Assembly: GCF_021272345.1 (NCBI RefSeq)
Contig: NZ_JAJSDQ010000001.1
Location: forward strand, 558,001-622,000
Source of the DNA: Ornithinimicrobium sediminis
GTDB lineage: Bacteria > Actinomycetota > Actinomycetes > Actinomycetales > Dermatophilaceae
Reading direction: 5' to 3'
Length of the DNA stretch: 64,000 nucleotides
Shown here piece after piece: positions 51,970-60,209 of the stretch (within the stretch, counting starts at the first letter, position 1; every line of letters begins with the position of its first letter). Made by a program: the position numbers and the translations under genes. The notes under the pieces were generated by a model. The model ran no database searches. It had not been told where the DNA came from and worked only from the letters and a program-made list of their open reading frames with translations.

Positions 51970-53288
51970 GGCCGCACCCGCCTGCGGATGCGGGGAGGCG
52001 AGGTCACCGCGGCGACCTCGTGCGGGTCGAGGTCGAACAGCTCGCGCAGGGCATGGGCGTAGTCGCCGCTGGTCTCGCCCGACTGGAGCTCCTTGACCCG
52101 CACGGTGGGCGTGTGCAGCAGCTTGTCCACGACGCGCTGGACGGTGCGGCGCACCTCCGAGCGGGACGCCTCGTCGAGCTCGGGGAGACGCTGCAGCAGC
52201 CGGGCGTACTCCAGGTCGACGACCTCGTGCGCCCGGGCTCGCAGGGCCGCCACCGTCGGCGCCACGCGCTGCGCACGCCGGTCGGTGAGGTAGGCGGCGA
52301 CCTCCGCGGTGACGAGGTCACGCACCTGCGCGACCGCCGACCCCTCGACGGCGTCGGCGACCGTGTCGCGCCGGCCTGCCTGGATCTCGCTGAGGCCCCA
52401 GACGTGGACCCCCGGGAGCCCGCCGACCTGAGGTGCCACGTCGCGCGGGAGGGCCAGGTCGATGACGACCAGAGGGGTGTCCACCGCGGCACGGGCACAG
52501 GCGACCGCGGGCACGTCCAGCACGTGGCCGACCGCGCCGGTGCACGAGACCACGAGGTCGGCCTGTGACAGCACGTGGGCGAGGTCGCCCCAGGCAGCCG
52601 CACGGCCCCCGTGCGCGTCCGCGAGCCGGGCCGCACGCTCGGCGGTGCGGTTGACCACCACCAGCTCTCCCACACCGGCGCGGGAGAGCGTCGCCGCCGC
52701 CAGGCCGGACATGGACCCGGCACCGAGGACGACGGCCCGGGCCGCGGACAGGTCGGGCAGGACGGTGCGAGCCCGTTCCAGGCCCAGACCGACGAGGGAG
52801 GCCGCGACCGCGTCGATCGCGGTCTCGGAGTGGGCCCGCTTGCCCACCCGCAGTGCATGCTGGAAGAGCGGGTTGAGCTGGGGGCCGACGTGCCCGGCGT
52901 GCTGCGCCACGGAGAGCGCGTCGCGGAGCTGACCGAGCACCTGGCTCTCCCCGACCGCCATCGAGTCCAGGCCGCAGGCGAGCGAGAACACGTGGCTGAC
53001 GGCGCGGTCCTCGTAGTGCACGTAGAGGTGCTCGGTGAGCTCCTCCAGCCCGAGGGCGGTCGAGCGGCTGAGCTCCTCGCCGATGGCGGTCAGAGGGCCG
53101 TGGAAGCTCTCGGCCTCGACGACCACCTCCACCCGGTTGCAGGTGGCCAGCACCAGGCACTCGCTGATGCCCTCCGCGCGGCCCACGCGAGCGGCGAGGT
53201 CGATCGCTCCCAGCGGGCCGAGCGCCATCCGCTCGAGGACCTCGATCGGGGCGGTGTGGTGGGACAGGCCCACGACCAGCACGCTCAT
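51966..53288 (-). CDS. hemA: Glutamyl-tRNA reductase
   Basis: The 440-residue protein starts at an ATG overlapping the rex stop (ATGA). It opens with the catalytic domain containing Cys50 (LVLATCNRVEVVVEA) and the GESQVLGQLRDAL segment. The NADPH-binding domain (VVLGAGSMSGLAAATLSRAGV, VVNRTAERAARLADA) and the C-terminal dimerisation helices follow. It performs the first, rate-limiting step of C5 haem synthesis. Rex control via the shared transcript would tie haem supply to the NADH/NAD+ ratio. Confidence 0.96.
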   Translation of the reverse strand: MSVLVVGLSHHTAPIEVLERMALGPLGAIDLAARVGRAEGISECLVLATCNRVEVVVEAESFHGPLTAIGEELSRSTALGLEELTEHLYVHYEDRAVSHVFSLACGLDSMAVGESQVLGQLRDALSVAQHAGHVGPQLNPLFQHALRVGKRAHSETAIDAVAASLVGLGLERARTVLPDLSAARAVVLGAGSMSGLAAATLSRAGVGELVVVNRTAERAARLADAHGGRAAAWGDLAHVLSQADLVVSCTGAVGHVLDVPAVACARAAVDTPLVVIDLALPRDVAPQVGGLPGVHVWGLSEIQAGRRDTVADAVEGSAVAQVRDLVTAEVAAYLTDRRAQRVAPTVAALRARAHEVVDLEYARLLQRLPELDEASRSEVRRTVQRVVDKLLHTPTVRVKELQSGETSGDYAHALRELFDLDPHEVAAVTSPPRIRRRVRP

Positions 53289-53950
53289 CCGGTCACCTCC
53301 TGGGGTCCAGGCGCGGCAGCCCGTCGCTGCTCGTGGAAGGCCAGGATCTGCAGCTCGGTGGCCAGGTCGACCTTGCGCACGGCCACGTCGGGCGGCACCG
53401 ACAGGACGGCAGGGGCGAAGTTGAGCACGGAGCGCACGCCGAGGGCCACCAGCCGGTCGGCGACGTCCTGCGCCTGGTCGGCCGGGGTGGTGATCACCCC
53501 GATGGCGACCGGGGTGCCCGCCTCGTCGAGCTGCGTGAGGGTCTGCACGGTCAGCCCCTGGACGGTCCGGCCGACCACGGCCGGGTCCTCGTCGACCAGG
53601 GCCACGACCCGGAAGCCTCGCTCGCTGAACCCGCCGTAGGCCGCCAGCGCCCGGCCCAGGTTGCCCAGGCCCACGATGACGACCGGCCACTCCTGGGTGA
53701 GCCCGAGCTCCCCGGCGATCTGCGAGGAGAGCCGCTCGACGTCGTAGCCGACTCCCCGGACGCCGTAGGACCCGAGGTAGGACAGGTCCTTGCGCAGCTG
53801 CGCTGAGCGCACCCCCGCCGCGGCCGCCAGCTCCTCCGAGGAGATGGAGGTCGTGCCCTGAGCCGCACACGCTGTCAGTGCCCTGAGGTAGGCCGGCAGC
53901 CTCCCCACCGTGGCCTCCGGGACCCCGCGCCGGGCGGGTTCGGCCATCAC
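53285..53950 (-). CDS. rex: Redox-sensing transcriptional repressor Rex
   Basis: The 221-residue protein has a GTG at 53950 and an ATG at 53947, with GGAAGGAG upstream. The winged helix (SISSEELAAAAGVRSAQLRKDLSYLGSYGVRGVGYDV) is the Rex DNA-binding signature. The Rossmann domain has VVIVGLGNLGRALAAYGGF and the terminal domain-swapped helix ATELQILAFHEQ. It releases DNA when NADH rises. A matching operator lies 84 bases upstream, so autoregulation of the whole haem operon is expected. Confidence 0.95.
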   Translation of the reverse strand: MMAEPARRGVPEATVGRLPAYLRALTACAAQGTTSISSEELAAAAGVRSAQLRKDLSYLGSYGVRGVGYDVERLSSQIAGELGLTQEWPVVIVGLGNLGRALAAYGGFSERGFRVVALVDEDPAVVGRTVQGLTVQTLTQLDEAGTPVAIGVITTPADQAQDVADRLVALGVRSVLNFAPAVLSVPPDVAVRKVDLATELQILAFHEQRRAAAPGPQEVTG

Positions 53951-54023
53951 GACAGCACCGACTCCTTCCGGTCGTCAGGGTGCATATACCAGAACGCCGG
54001 CAGAGCCGGCCGTTGACCCCCTC

Positions 54024-54054
54024 AGGGTAAAACTTTGTGAACGAAAGCACAAAG
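54024..54054 (-). promoter_or_regulatory. Rex operator and -10 of the rex-hem operon
   Basis: CTTTGTG (54033-54039) and CACAAAG (54048-54054) form a perfect inverted repeat with an eight-base spacer, fitting the Rex consensus TTGTG-N8-CACAA. On the minus strand TACCCT (54029-54024) lies immediately downstream as a likely -10, so Rex would cover the upstream promoter element. Confidence 0.8.
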
Positions 54055-54067
54055 CCGTTGCAGGACC

Positions 54068-54367
54068 TCAGCCCCGGGTCAGTGCCTCGGTGAGGCGCTG
54101 CTCGTCGACGGCCCAGTAGTCGTGTCGCCGCCCGTCCACGAAGATGACCGGGACCCACTCCCCGAAGACGGGCACCAGCTCGGGGTGGTCGTCGACGTCG
54201 GCCTCCACCCATCCCGTGCCGGTGCGTTCGCACACCCTGCTGACGGCCACCCGTGCACGTTCGCACAGGTGGCAGCCCTGCCGGCCCAGCACGGTGACCC
54301 GCACCGGCCGGCCGGAGCCGTCGCGCTGGGGCAGGTCCGCGAAGGCGGGGGCCGCGTCGTGGGTCAT
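54068..54367 (-). CDS. Glutaredoxin-like protein (DUF836 type)
   Basis: The ATG at 54367 gives 99 residues. It has a thioredoxin fold with VRVTVLGRQGCHLCERARVAV (Cys32, Cys35), the EADVDDHPELVPVFGEWVPVIFVDGRRHDYWAVDE block with cis-Pro, and a final helix. The C-H-L-C active site is characteristic of this actinobacterial family, which is commonly found next to rex-hemA. It is probably transcribed upstream of the Rex promoter. Confidence 0.9.
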   Translation of the reverse strand: MTHDAAPAFADLPQRDGSGRPVRVTVLGRQGCHLCERARVAVSRVCERTGTGWVEADVDDHPELVPVFGEWVPVIFVDGRRHDYWAVDEQRLTEALTRG

Positions 54368-54398
54368 GACCGCTCTCCCGGAGCTCTCGGGCACACGA

Positions 54399-54434
54399 AC
54401 GGCGCCGGACCCAGTGCTGCGGGTCGGGCGCCGT
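54399..54434 (-). terminator. Intrinsic terminator after bS22
   Basis: Arms 54399-54412 and 54421-54434 pair over 14 bases with one mismatch and an eight-base loop, starting 30 bases past the bS22 stop on the minus strand and just upstream of the glutaredoxin start. Confidence 0.7.
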
Positions 54435-54464
54435 GCGGGCAGGGTCGCGACGGGTGTCGCGACG

Positions 54465-54563
54465 TCACTTCTTGTTGCGACGCTGGTGACGCGTCTTGCG
54501 CAGCAGCTTGCGGTGCTTCTTCTTGGCCATCCGCTTGCGGCGCTTCTTGATCACAGAACCCAT
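54465..54563 (-). CDS. Small basic ribosomal protein bS22 (AURKAIP1/COX24 domain)
   Basis: The 32-residue peptide MGSVIKKRRKRMAKKKHRKL...RNKK is nearly all Lys/Arg and matches the AURKAIP1/COX24-type actinobacterial ribosomal peptide bS22, which binds the small subunit. GAAGGA precedes the ATG at 54563. It is too short for most gene finders but is highly conserved. It has its own terminator. Confidence 0.93.
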   Translation of the reverse strand: MGSVIKKRRKRMAKKKHRKLLRKTRHQRRNKK

Positions 54564-54736
54564 GTGTGAACCGTGTCCTTCGTCTCGGGGTGCATCGTCG
54601 AGGGCGATGCTCGGGGTCTCGCGTGGTGCTCGGTCCCGGTCGGGCCGTGGCCACGACGCGGACAAGTCGGCCCAGCCTACCTGCCAGTGAGGACGACCCT
54701 CAAACCAGGCCCACGGCGGAGCAGGCGGCCCGAAGG

Positions 54737-54937
54737 TCAGGCGGTGCCGTGGTAGGAGTCACGCAGGTAGTCGTTGACGGCCTGCTCGGGCACCCGGAAC
54801 GACCGGCCGACGCGGACCGCGGGCAGCTCGCCGCTGTGGACCAGCCGGTAGACGGTCATCTTCGAGACACGCATGAGGGTGGCGACCTCCGCCACGGTCA
54901 TGAAGCTCATCTCGGCCACCTGAGGGTCCTCGCCCAT
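54737..54937 (-). CDS. BldC-like MerR-type helix-turn-helix protein
   Basis: The 66-residue protein contains a single excisionase/MerR-type winged helix: FMTVAEVATLMRVSKMTVYRLVHSGELPAVRVGRSFRVPEQAVNDYL. It matches BldC-size actinobacterial regulators that bind direct repeats cooperatively. A later Met (MSFMT, 54910) is an alternative start. There is no effector domain. The 190 bp between it and acuC shows no other feature. Confidence 0.9.
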   Translation of the reverse strand: MGEDPQVAEMSFMTVAEVATLMRVSKMTVYRLVHSGELPAVRVGRSFRVPEQAVNDYLRDSYHGTA

Positions 54938-55127
54938 GAACTGTCCTGTCTCGTCGAATCGTGCAGACCTCACGACGCAGGGCGACGGAGTCCGGGTGTC
55001 TCCGGCAAACACTACGGCCAGATGGTGGTGTTGCGAAAGTGACAGAGTGCGACTGTCCAGCCGACACGCCGTACGAGCCAGGATGTGACGGGGTCGACTG
55101 GCAGGTGCAGCGGGGCACCGACGCCGG

Positions 55128-56315
55128 TCAGTCGAAGTAGGGGTCCAGGCCCCAGCCGGGGAAGATCGCCCGCCGGGTGGCCATGATCGCCATGTCGACC
55201 GGGTCCTCCGGGTGGTAGCCCTCCCGGAAGTTGCCGTACTCGATCGGCCGGCCACCCAGGTCCCCCATCCGTGGAGGAGCGACGGTGCCGAGCCGGTGCA
55301 GCACCATGGCCTGCCAGTCGGCGGGGGTCGGCTCGGTCAGCGACACCGGCGCGTGGGCGGCGATGGCGATGAGGTGGGACCACGCCCGGGGCACGACCTG
55401 CACGAGCTCGTAGCCGCCGCCCCCCAGGGCGACCCAGCGACCGCCGGTCACCCGGTGTGCCAGGTCGTGCACCCAGCCGTAGGCCGTCTTCATGCCGTCG
55501 ATCGAGACGGCGAGGTGGGCCAGCGGGTCGGAGAAGTGGCAGTCGCACCCGTGCTGGGTGACGAGGATGTCCGGGGCGAACGCCTCGACGACGGCCGGCA
55601 CGACCGCCTGGACGGCCCGCAGCCACCCCTCGTCGCCGGTGCCGGCGGGCAGCGCCACGTTGACGGCGGTGTCCGGAGCCTTCCGGCCTCCCGTGTCGCC
55701 GGGGAAGCCCGTGCCGGGGAAGAGGTCCTTCCCGCTCTCGTGGACCGAGACGGTCATCACCCTCGGGTCGTCCCAGAAGATCCGCTCCACCCCGTCCCCG
55801 TGGTGGACGTCGAGGTCGACGTAGGCCACCCGCTGGGCGCCGTGGTCGAGCAGCCACCGGATGCCCACGGCGATGTCGTTGTAGACGCAGAAGCCCGAGG
55901 CACGGTCGGCCATCGCGTGGTGCAGGCCGCCGGAGATGTTGACGGCGTGGCGGCACTCCCCCTGCCAGACCCCGCGACACGCCGCCACCGTGCTGCCGAC
56001 CGCCAGGGAGGTGGCCAGGTGCATCCCCGGGAAGGCCGGGGTGTCCTCGGTGCCGATCCCGCGGTCGCCCCGGGCCAGGTCGGGACGCTCCGAGAGCCGC
56101 TTCACGGTCTTGATGAGCCGGCGGTCGTGCACCGTCGCCAGCAGGGCGTCGTCGGCGTGCTCACCGGGCACCACGCGGACCTCGCTGCCACCGAGGAGGC
56201 CCAGCTCCTGGCTCAGGGCGTGGGTCAGGTCCAGCCGGATGGGATGCATCGGGTGGCCCACCCCGAAGTCGTAGGCCGTGAAACGCTGGTCCCAGACGAC
56301 ATTGAGGCCGATCAT
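55128..56315 (-). CDS. acuC: Acetoin-utilisation-type deacetylase (class II histone deacetylase fold)
   Basis: The 395-residue protein is an arginase-fold deacetylase. It has the substrate-channel GGLHHAMADRASGFCVYNDIAV segment (tandem His), the zinc ligands in YVDLDVHHGDGVERIFW, ILVTQHGCDCHFSDPLAHL and the catalytic-Tyr loop LGGGGYELVQVVPRAW. AcuC removes acetyl groups from lysines such as that of acetyl-CoA synthetase. It has a leaderless-type promoter and is divergent from trkA by 58 bp. Confidence 0.92.
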   Translation of the reverse strand: MIGLNVVWDQRFTAYDFGVGHPMHPIRLDLTHALSQELGLLGGSEVRVVPGEHADDALLATVHDRRLIKTVKRLSERPDLARGDRGIGTEDTPAFPGMHLATSLAVGSTVAACRGVWQGECRHAVNISGGLHHAMADRASGFCVYNDIAVGIRWLLDHGAQRVAYVDLDVHHGDGVERIFWDDPRVMTVSVHESGKDLFPGTGFPGDTGGRKAPDTAVNVALPAGTGDEGWLRAVQAVVPAVVEAFAPDILVTQHGCDCHFSDPLAHLAVSIDGMKTAYGWVHDLAHRVTGGRWVALGGGGYELVQVVPRAWSHLIAIAAHAPVSLTEPTPADWQAMVLHRLGTVAPPRMGDLGGRPIEYGNFREGYHPEDPVDMAIMATRRAIFPGWGLDPYFD

Positions 56316-56327
56316 GGACTCACGCTA
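56316..56327 (-). promoter_or_regulatory. Probable leaderless -10 element for acuC
   Basis: On the minus strand TAGCGT (56327-56322) is exactly six bases before the ATG at 56315, with no Shine-Dalgarno sequence. Confidence 0.5.
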
Positions 56328-56373
56328 GCCGACCCCCTGGTCGGCGGCGGGACCGACGACAGGGAGTGAGCGC

Positions 56374-57042
56374 ATGACCAAGCACCGGTTGTTCGACGAG
56401 GACGTGCTGGTGATCGGCCTGGGGCGGTTCGGGGCGGCAGCGGCGCTGGAGATGGACCGGCTGGGCTACCGGGTGCATGCGGTCGAGACCAACAACGAGG
56501 TCGCCGAGCGCTTCTCGCGGCGCCTGCTGCGTGTGCTGTCGTTCGACTCCACGAACCCGGACGAGCTGCGCAAGGTGAAGCCGCAGGACTTCCGGGTCGC
56601 CGTCGTCGGCATCGGCAGCTCCGTCGAGGGGTCGCTGCTCACCGCCGGCAACCTGGTCGACGCCGGGGTCGCCTCAATCTGGGCCAAGGCGGTGAGCGCC
56701 GAGCACGCCCGGCTGCTGGAGCGGATCGGGGTGCACCACGTCGTCTTCCCCGAAGCCGAGGCCGGCGGCCGGGTCGCACACCTGGTCAACGACAAGATGG
56801 AGGGCTACATCGAGTTCGAGGACGGCTACGCGATCGTCAAGATGCGCCCGCCCCAGGAGATGATCGGCTTCAGCCTGCTGGAGACCGACATCCGCAAGCG
56901 CTACGGCGTGACCGTGGTGGGTCTGAAGGCCCCCGGGGAGGACTTCACGCACGCGCTCCCCGAGACCAAGGTCGGCCCGCACCACATCATGATCGTCTCG
57001 GGCCCGAGCAAGCTGATCGAGCAGCTGGCCAGCAGGCCCTGA
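56374..57042 (+). CDS. TrkA/KtrA-type potassium uptake regulatory subunit
   Basis: The 222-residue protein has an RCK_N Rossmann domain (VLVIGLGRFGAAAALEMDRLGYRVHAVETN, IWAKAVSAEHARLLERIGVHHVVFPEAEAG) and a C-terminal RCK_C domain (ISSLETDIRKRYGVTVVGLK-type block, ending HIMIVSGPSKLIEQL). It binds nucleotides and gates a Trk/Ktr channel. No channel subunit is adjacent, so the partner is outside this window. Confidence 0.92.
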   Translation: MTKHRLFDEDVLVIGLGRFGAAAALEMDRLGYRVHAVETNNEVAERFSRRLLRVLSFDSTNPDELRKVKPQDFRVAVVGIGSSVEGSLLTAGNLVDAGVASIWAKAVSAEHARLLERIGVHHVVFPEAEAGGRVAHLVNDKMEGYIEFEDGYAIVKMRPPQEMIGFSLLETDIRKRYGVTVVGLKAPGEDFTHALPETKVGPHHIMIVSGPSKLIEQLASRP

Positions 57043-57045
57043 GGC

Positions 57046-57585
57046 TCACAGGCTGGTCGGGATGTCCCCCGAGGAGGAGCCGAGCGGGAGCACCATCGCC
57101 ATCTCCTCCGCGTCGTCGTCGTCGATGTCGACGCCCTTGATCTCCATCGGGCGGCGGTTGTCCGTGGGCCGGAAGCCGAAGCTGCTGGCGAAGGCCACGG
57201 CACGGCCGTTGTCGGTGCCCACCCAGTAGACCAGGTGCTTGAGCCCGTCCTCACGGGCCGCGCGGGCGCCGGCCTCGAGCAGGCGGCGGGCGACGCCGGT
57301 GCCACGCGCCTCCGGGGTCACCCACAGCCCGAACAGCTCGCCGACGGTGTCGCCCGAGGTGCCCTCGGTGCCGACGCTGGCCACCCCCAGCGCCTCGCCG
57401 TCACGCCCGGCGAGCAGGCGTTGGGAGCGCCGCATCCGAGCGCGCCAGCGGTCCTCGGAGTAGTCGGCCTCCTCCTCGGCCGAGGCCACGAATGCCTCGG
57501 GGGACTCACGCAGCGCCCGCAGCCGCACTTCGCGGTACTCGGCCCAGTCCTCTTCCGTCAGTCGGCGCACGGTGATCTCACTCAT
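57046..57585 (-). CDS. GNAT family N-acetyltransferase
   Basis: The 179-residue protein has the N-terminal ITVRRLTEEDWAEYREVRLRALRESPEAF block common to RimJ/aminoglycoside-like GNATs. The acetyl-CoA motif is LFGLWVTPEARGTGVARRLLEAG, and the terminal VYWVGTDNGRAVAFASSFGFRPT follows. The C-terminal tail is acidic. The substrate is unknown. It ends four bases from the convergent trkA stop. Confidence 0.9.
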   Translation of the reverse strand: MSEITVRRLTEEDWAEYREVRLRALRESPEAFVASAEEEADYSEDRWRARMRRSQRLLAGRDGEALGVASVGTEGTSGDTVGELFGLWVTPEARGTGVARRLLEAGARAAREDGLKHLVYWVGTDNGRAVAFASSFGFRPTDNRRPMEIKGVDIDDDDAEEMAMVLPLGSSSGDIPTSL

Positions 57586-57654
57586 GCGCCCTACTCTTCC
57601 ACAGACCTAGCGCGCTCCGGCGCTCCGCTCGGTGAACGTCCGGTGCCTCACCGC

Positions 57655-58455
57655 TCAGTCGGAGGCGGAGAGCTCTGCGGAGCGGCGGGCGGCGGCCTCC
57701 ATGGCCGTGAGGAAAGCGGCCCTGACCTTATGGTCCTCGAGCGCACGCAGGGCGGCGACGCTGGTGCCACCGGGGCTCGAGACCTGCTCGCGCAGGACGG
57801 TCGGGTGCTGTCCGGTCTCACGGATCATGGTGGCTGCGCCGTAGAGGGTCTGGACGACGAGCTCGGTGGCGGTGGCACGGGGAAGGCCCAGCAGCACGCC
57901 TGCCTCGATCATCGCCTCCACGACGTAGAAGATGTAGGCAGGGCCGCTGCCGCTGATGGCGGTCACGGCGTCCATGTGCACCTCGTCGAGGGTGATGACC
58001 CGACCGACGGTCGCGAGCAGGCCCTCCGCCGCGGCGAGGTGCTCGTCGCTGCAGTGCCGCCCCCGCGCCAGCGCCGACATGGCCTCGTCCACCAGGGCCG
58101 GGGTGTTGGGCATGACCCGCACGACGGAGATGCCCTCGGGCAGGTGCCGCTCCAGGAAGTCGGTGCTGATGCCCGCGGCGATCGACAGCACGAGCGCGTG
58201 CTCCTCGACGTGGTCGCGGAACTCGGTGACCAGGGCGCCCATGTCCTGCGGCTTGACCGCGAGCACGACGATGTCGGCACCCACGACCGCCTCCACCGCC
58301 GTCGCGGCACGGACCCCGTGCAGCTCGGCGACCTCCTGGGTGCGGGCCGGCATCTTGTCGCTGATGACGATGTCGGCCCGGTCGTGGCCGGCGCGCACGA
58401 AGGCCGCGAGCAGCGTGCTGCCCATGACCCCGGCGCCCAGGATCGCGATCGTCAC
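57655..58455 (-). CDS. proC: Pyrroline-5-carboxylate reductase
   Basis: The GTG at 58455 gives 266 residues. The Rossmann NADPH motif is VTIAILGAGVMGSTLLAAFV, followed by VVLAVKPQDMGAL and VVRVMPNTPALVDEAM. The C-terminal catalytic/dimer block is VTAISGSGPAYIFYVVEAMIEAGVLLGLPR with VSSPGGTSVAALRALEDH. It reduces P5C to proline. It lies four bases after the proline dehydrogenase stop, so the last biosynthetic and the first catabolic step share one transcript. Confidence 0.95.
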   Translation of the reverse strand: MTIAILGAGVMGSTLLAAFVRAGHDRADIVISDKMPARTQEVAELHGVRAATAVEAVVGADIVVLAVKPQDMGALVTEFRDHVEEHALVLSIAAGISTDFLERHLPEGISVVRVMPNTPALVDEAMSALARGRHCSDEHLAAAEGLLATVGRVITLDEVHMDAVTAISGSGPAYIFYVVEAMIEAGVLLGLPRATATELVVQTLYGAATMIRETGQHPTVLREQVSSPGGTSVAALRALEDHKVRAAFLTAMEAAARRSAELSASD

Positions 58456-58459
58456 CGCG

Positions 58460-59425
58460 TCACCCGGTGGTCGCGACGGCGCGCAGGAAGAAGGCGAGGT
58501 TGGCCGGACGCTCGGCCATCCGGCGGACCAGGTAGCCGTACCACTCGTCGCCGTAGGGCAGGTAGACCCGCATCCGGGCGCCGGCAGCAGCGAGGCGACG
58601 CTGCTCGTCGGGTCGGATGCCGAGCAGCATCTGGAACTCGTAGGAGTCGGGGGTGCGGCCGTGGCGGTCCGCCAGGACACCGGCGATCTCGACGATCCTG
58701 GGGTCGTGGCTGGCCACCATGGGGTAGCCGTCGCCGGCCATCAGGATCTTGAGGCACCGCACGTAGGCCTTGTCGACCTCGGTCTTGTCCTGGTAGGCCA
58801 CCGACTCCGGCTCCCGGTAGGCGCCCTTGCACAGGCGCACCCGGCTGCCCTCGTAGGCGAGGTCCCGGCAGTCCTGCTCGGTGCGGTAGAGGTAGCTCTG
58901 CAGCACCGCGCCCACCCACGGCCAGTCCTGGCGCAGCTCGCGCAGCACCGACAGCGTCGAGTCGGTCGTCGCGTGGTCCTCCATGTCGAGGGTCACCGTC
59001 GTGCCGGCGTTGGCGGCCGCCTGGCAGATCTGCCGGGCGTTGTCGAGGGCGACCTGCTCACCGTCCGCGCCGAGGGCCTGGCCGAGGGCGCTGAGCTTGA
59101 GGCTGACCTCGACCTCACCGCGGCCGGTCAGCCCCCGATCGGCGAGGGCGCTCAGCAGCTCGAGGTAGGCGTCACGGGTCTGCGTCGCCATCTGCAGGTC
59201 GAGGGTGTCCTCGCCGAGGTAGTCGATGGTCACCAGCCGGCCGGTGTCGCGCAGCTCTGCGGAGACCTCCACCGCCTCCTGCGTCGAGGCGCCGGCGACG
59301 AACCGGGCCACGACGTCGCGGCTCACCGGAGCCTTCTCCACCAGGGAGCGGAGCGCAGTGCTCCGGCTCGCACCGAGCAGCCCCTGCCGCATCCACGTTG
59401 CCGGGTCGACCACACCGAGATCCAT
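58460..59425 (-). CDS. Proline dehydrogenase
   Basis: The 321-residue protein has the PRODH flavin barrel: VTIDYLGED, EVSLKLSALGQALG, VTLDMEDHATTDSTL, VLQSYLYRTEQDC, VRLCKGAYREPESVAYQDK, MVASHDPRIVEIA, FQMLLGIRPDEQRRL and the C-terminal RVYLPYGDEWYGYLVRRMAERPANLAFFLR. It oxidises proline to P5C with FAD. It is monofunctional; no P5C dehydrogenase is adjacent. A leaderless -10 lies upstream. Confidence 0.94.
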   Translation of the reverse strand: MDLGVVDPATWMRQGLLGASRSTALRSLVEKAPVSRDVVARFVAGASTQEAVEVSAELRDTGRLVTIDYLGEDTLDLQMATQTRDAYLELLSALADRGLTGRGEVEVSLKLSALGQALGADGEQVALDNARQICQAAANAGTTVTLDMEDHATTDSTLSVLRELRQDWPWVGAVLQSYLYRTEQDCRDLAYEGSRVRLCKGAYREPESVAYQDKTEVDKAYVRCLKILMAGDGYPMVASHDPRIVEIAGVLADRHGRTPDSYEFQMLLGIRPDEQRRLAAAGARMRVYLPYGDEWYGYLVRRMAERPANLAFFLRAVATTG

Positions 59426-59438
59426 GGGGCTCAGGCTA
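59426..59438 (-). promoter_or_regulatory. Probable leaderless -10 element for proline dehydrogenase
   Basis: On the minus strand TAGCCT (59438-59433) lies seven bases before the ATG at 59425, with no Shine-Dalgarno sequence. Confidence 0.45.
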
Positions 59439-59474
59439 CGACCTGCTCCCCTGACTGCCCACCCCGCCTCCCCC

Positions 59475-60209
59475 TCAGGGGGTCCGTCGCCGCAGCGTGA
59501 GGGCCCCGAGCGTGAGGGCGCCGAGGGCGAACGCCGCGAGCAGGGCGACGTCGGCCAGCGCCTCCGCACCACCGTCGGCCGACCGGCTGACGGCGTTCAT
59601 CGCGTCCACGGCATACGACAGGGGAAGGACGTGGGAGACCGCCTCCAGCACGGCCGGCATCTGGTCGCGCGGCACGATGAGCCCGCAGAGCAGGAACTGC
59701 GGCAGCACGAAGGCCGGCATGAACTGCACGGCCTGGAACTCCGTGCGCGCGAAGGCGGAGGCGAACAGCCCCAGGGCGTTCCCCACCAGCGCGCTGGCGG
59801 CGGCGACCCCGACGAGGGCCCACGGCGAGCCCGCGACCTGCAGGCCGCAGACGCCGATCGCGAACGCCGTCGCGATGCCGGCCTGAGCCACGGCGACCAT
59901 GCCGAACGCCACGGCGTAGCCCCCGAGGAAGTCGCCCTTGCCCAGAGGCGTAGCGAGCAGGCGCTCCAGGGTGCCCGAGGTGCGCTCTCGCAAGGTCGTG
60001 ATGCTGGTGACCACGAACATGACCGTGAACGGGAAGACACCCAGCAGCGCCGGCCCGATGCGGTCGAACACCGGCCCGCCGTCGAAGACCCAGGCCAGGA
60101 GCCCGATGAGCACGCACGGCAGGAGGAGCAGCAGGGCCACCGTGCGGTGGTCTGCCCGCAGCTGCTGCACCACGCGCAGCGCCGTGGCGAGCGTCAGCCG
60201 CGGGGTCAC
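59475..60209 (-). CDS. ABC-2 type permease (drug/DrrB-like)
   Basis: The 244-residue protein starts at a GTG overlapping the ATPase stop (GTGA). It has six helices with the DrrB-type block TLRERTSGTLERLLATPLGKGDFLGGY and FMPAFVLPQFLLCGLIVPRDQMPAVLEAVSHVLPLSYAVDAMN. This is the standard ABC-2 exporter permease for hydrophobic drugs. It pairs with the ATPase at 60206-60949 and is presumably under the TetR gene further upstream. Confidence 0.92.
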   Translation of the reverse strand: MTPRLTLATALRVVQQLRADHRTVALLLLLPCVLIGLLAWVFDGGPVFDRIGPALLGVFPFTVMFVVTSITTLRERTSGTLERLLATPLGKGDFLGGYAVAFGMVAVAQAGIATAFAIGVCGLQVAGSPWALVGVAAASALVGNALGLFASAFARTEFQAVQFMPAFVLPQFLLCGLIVPRDQMPAVLEAVSHVLPLSYAVDAMNAVSRSADGGAEALADVALLAAFALGALTLGALTLRRRTP

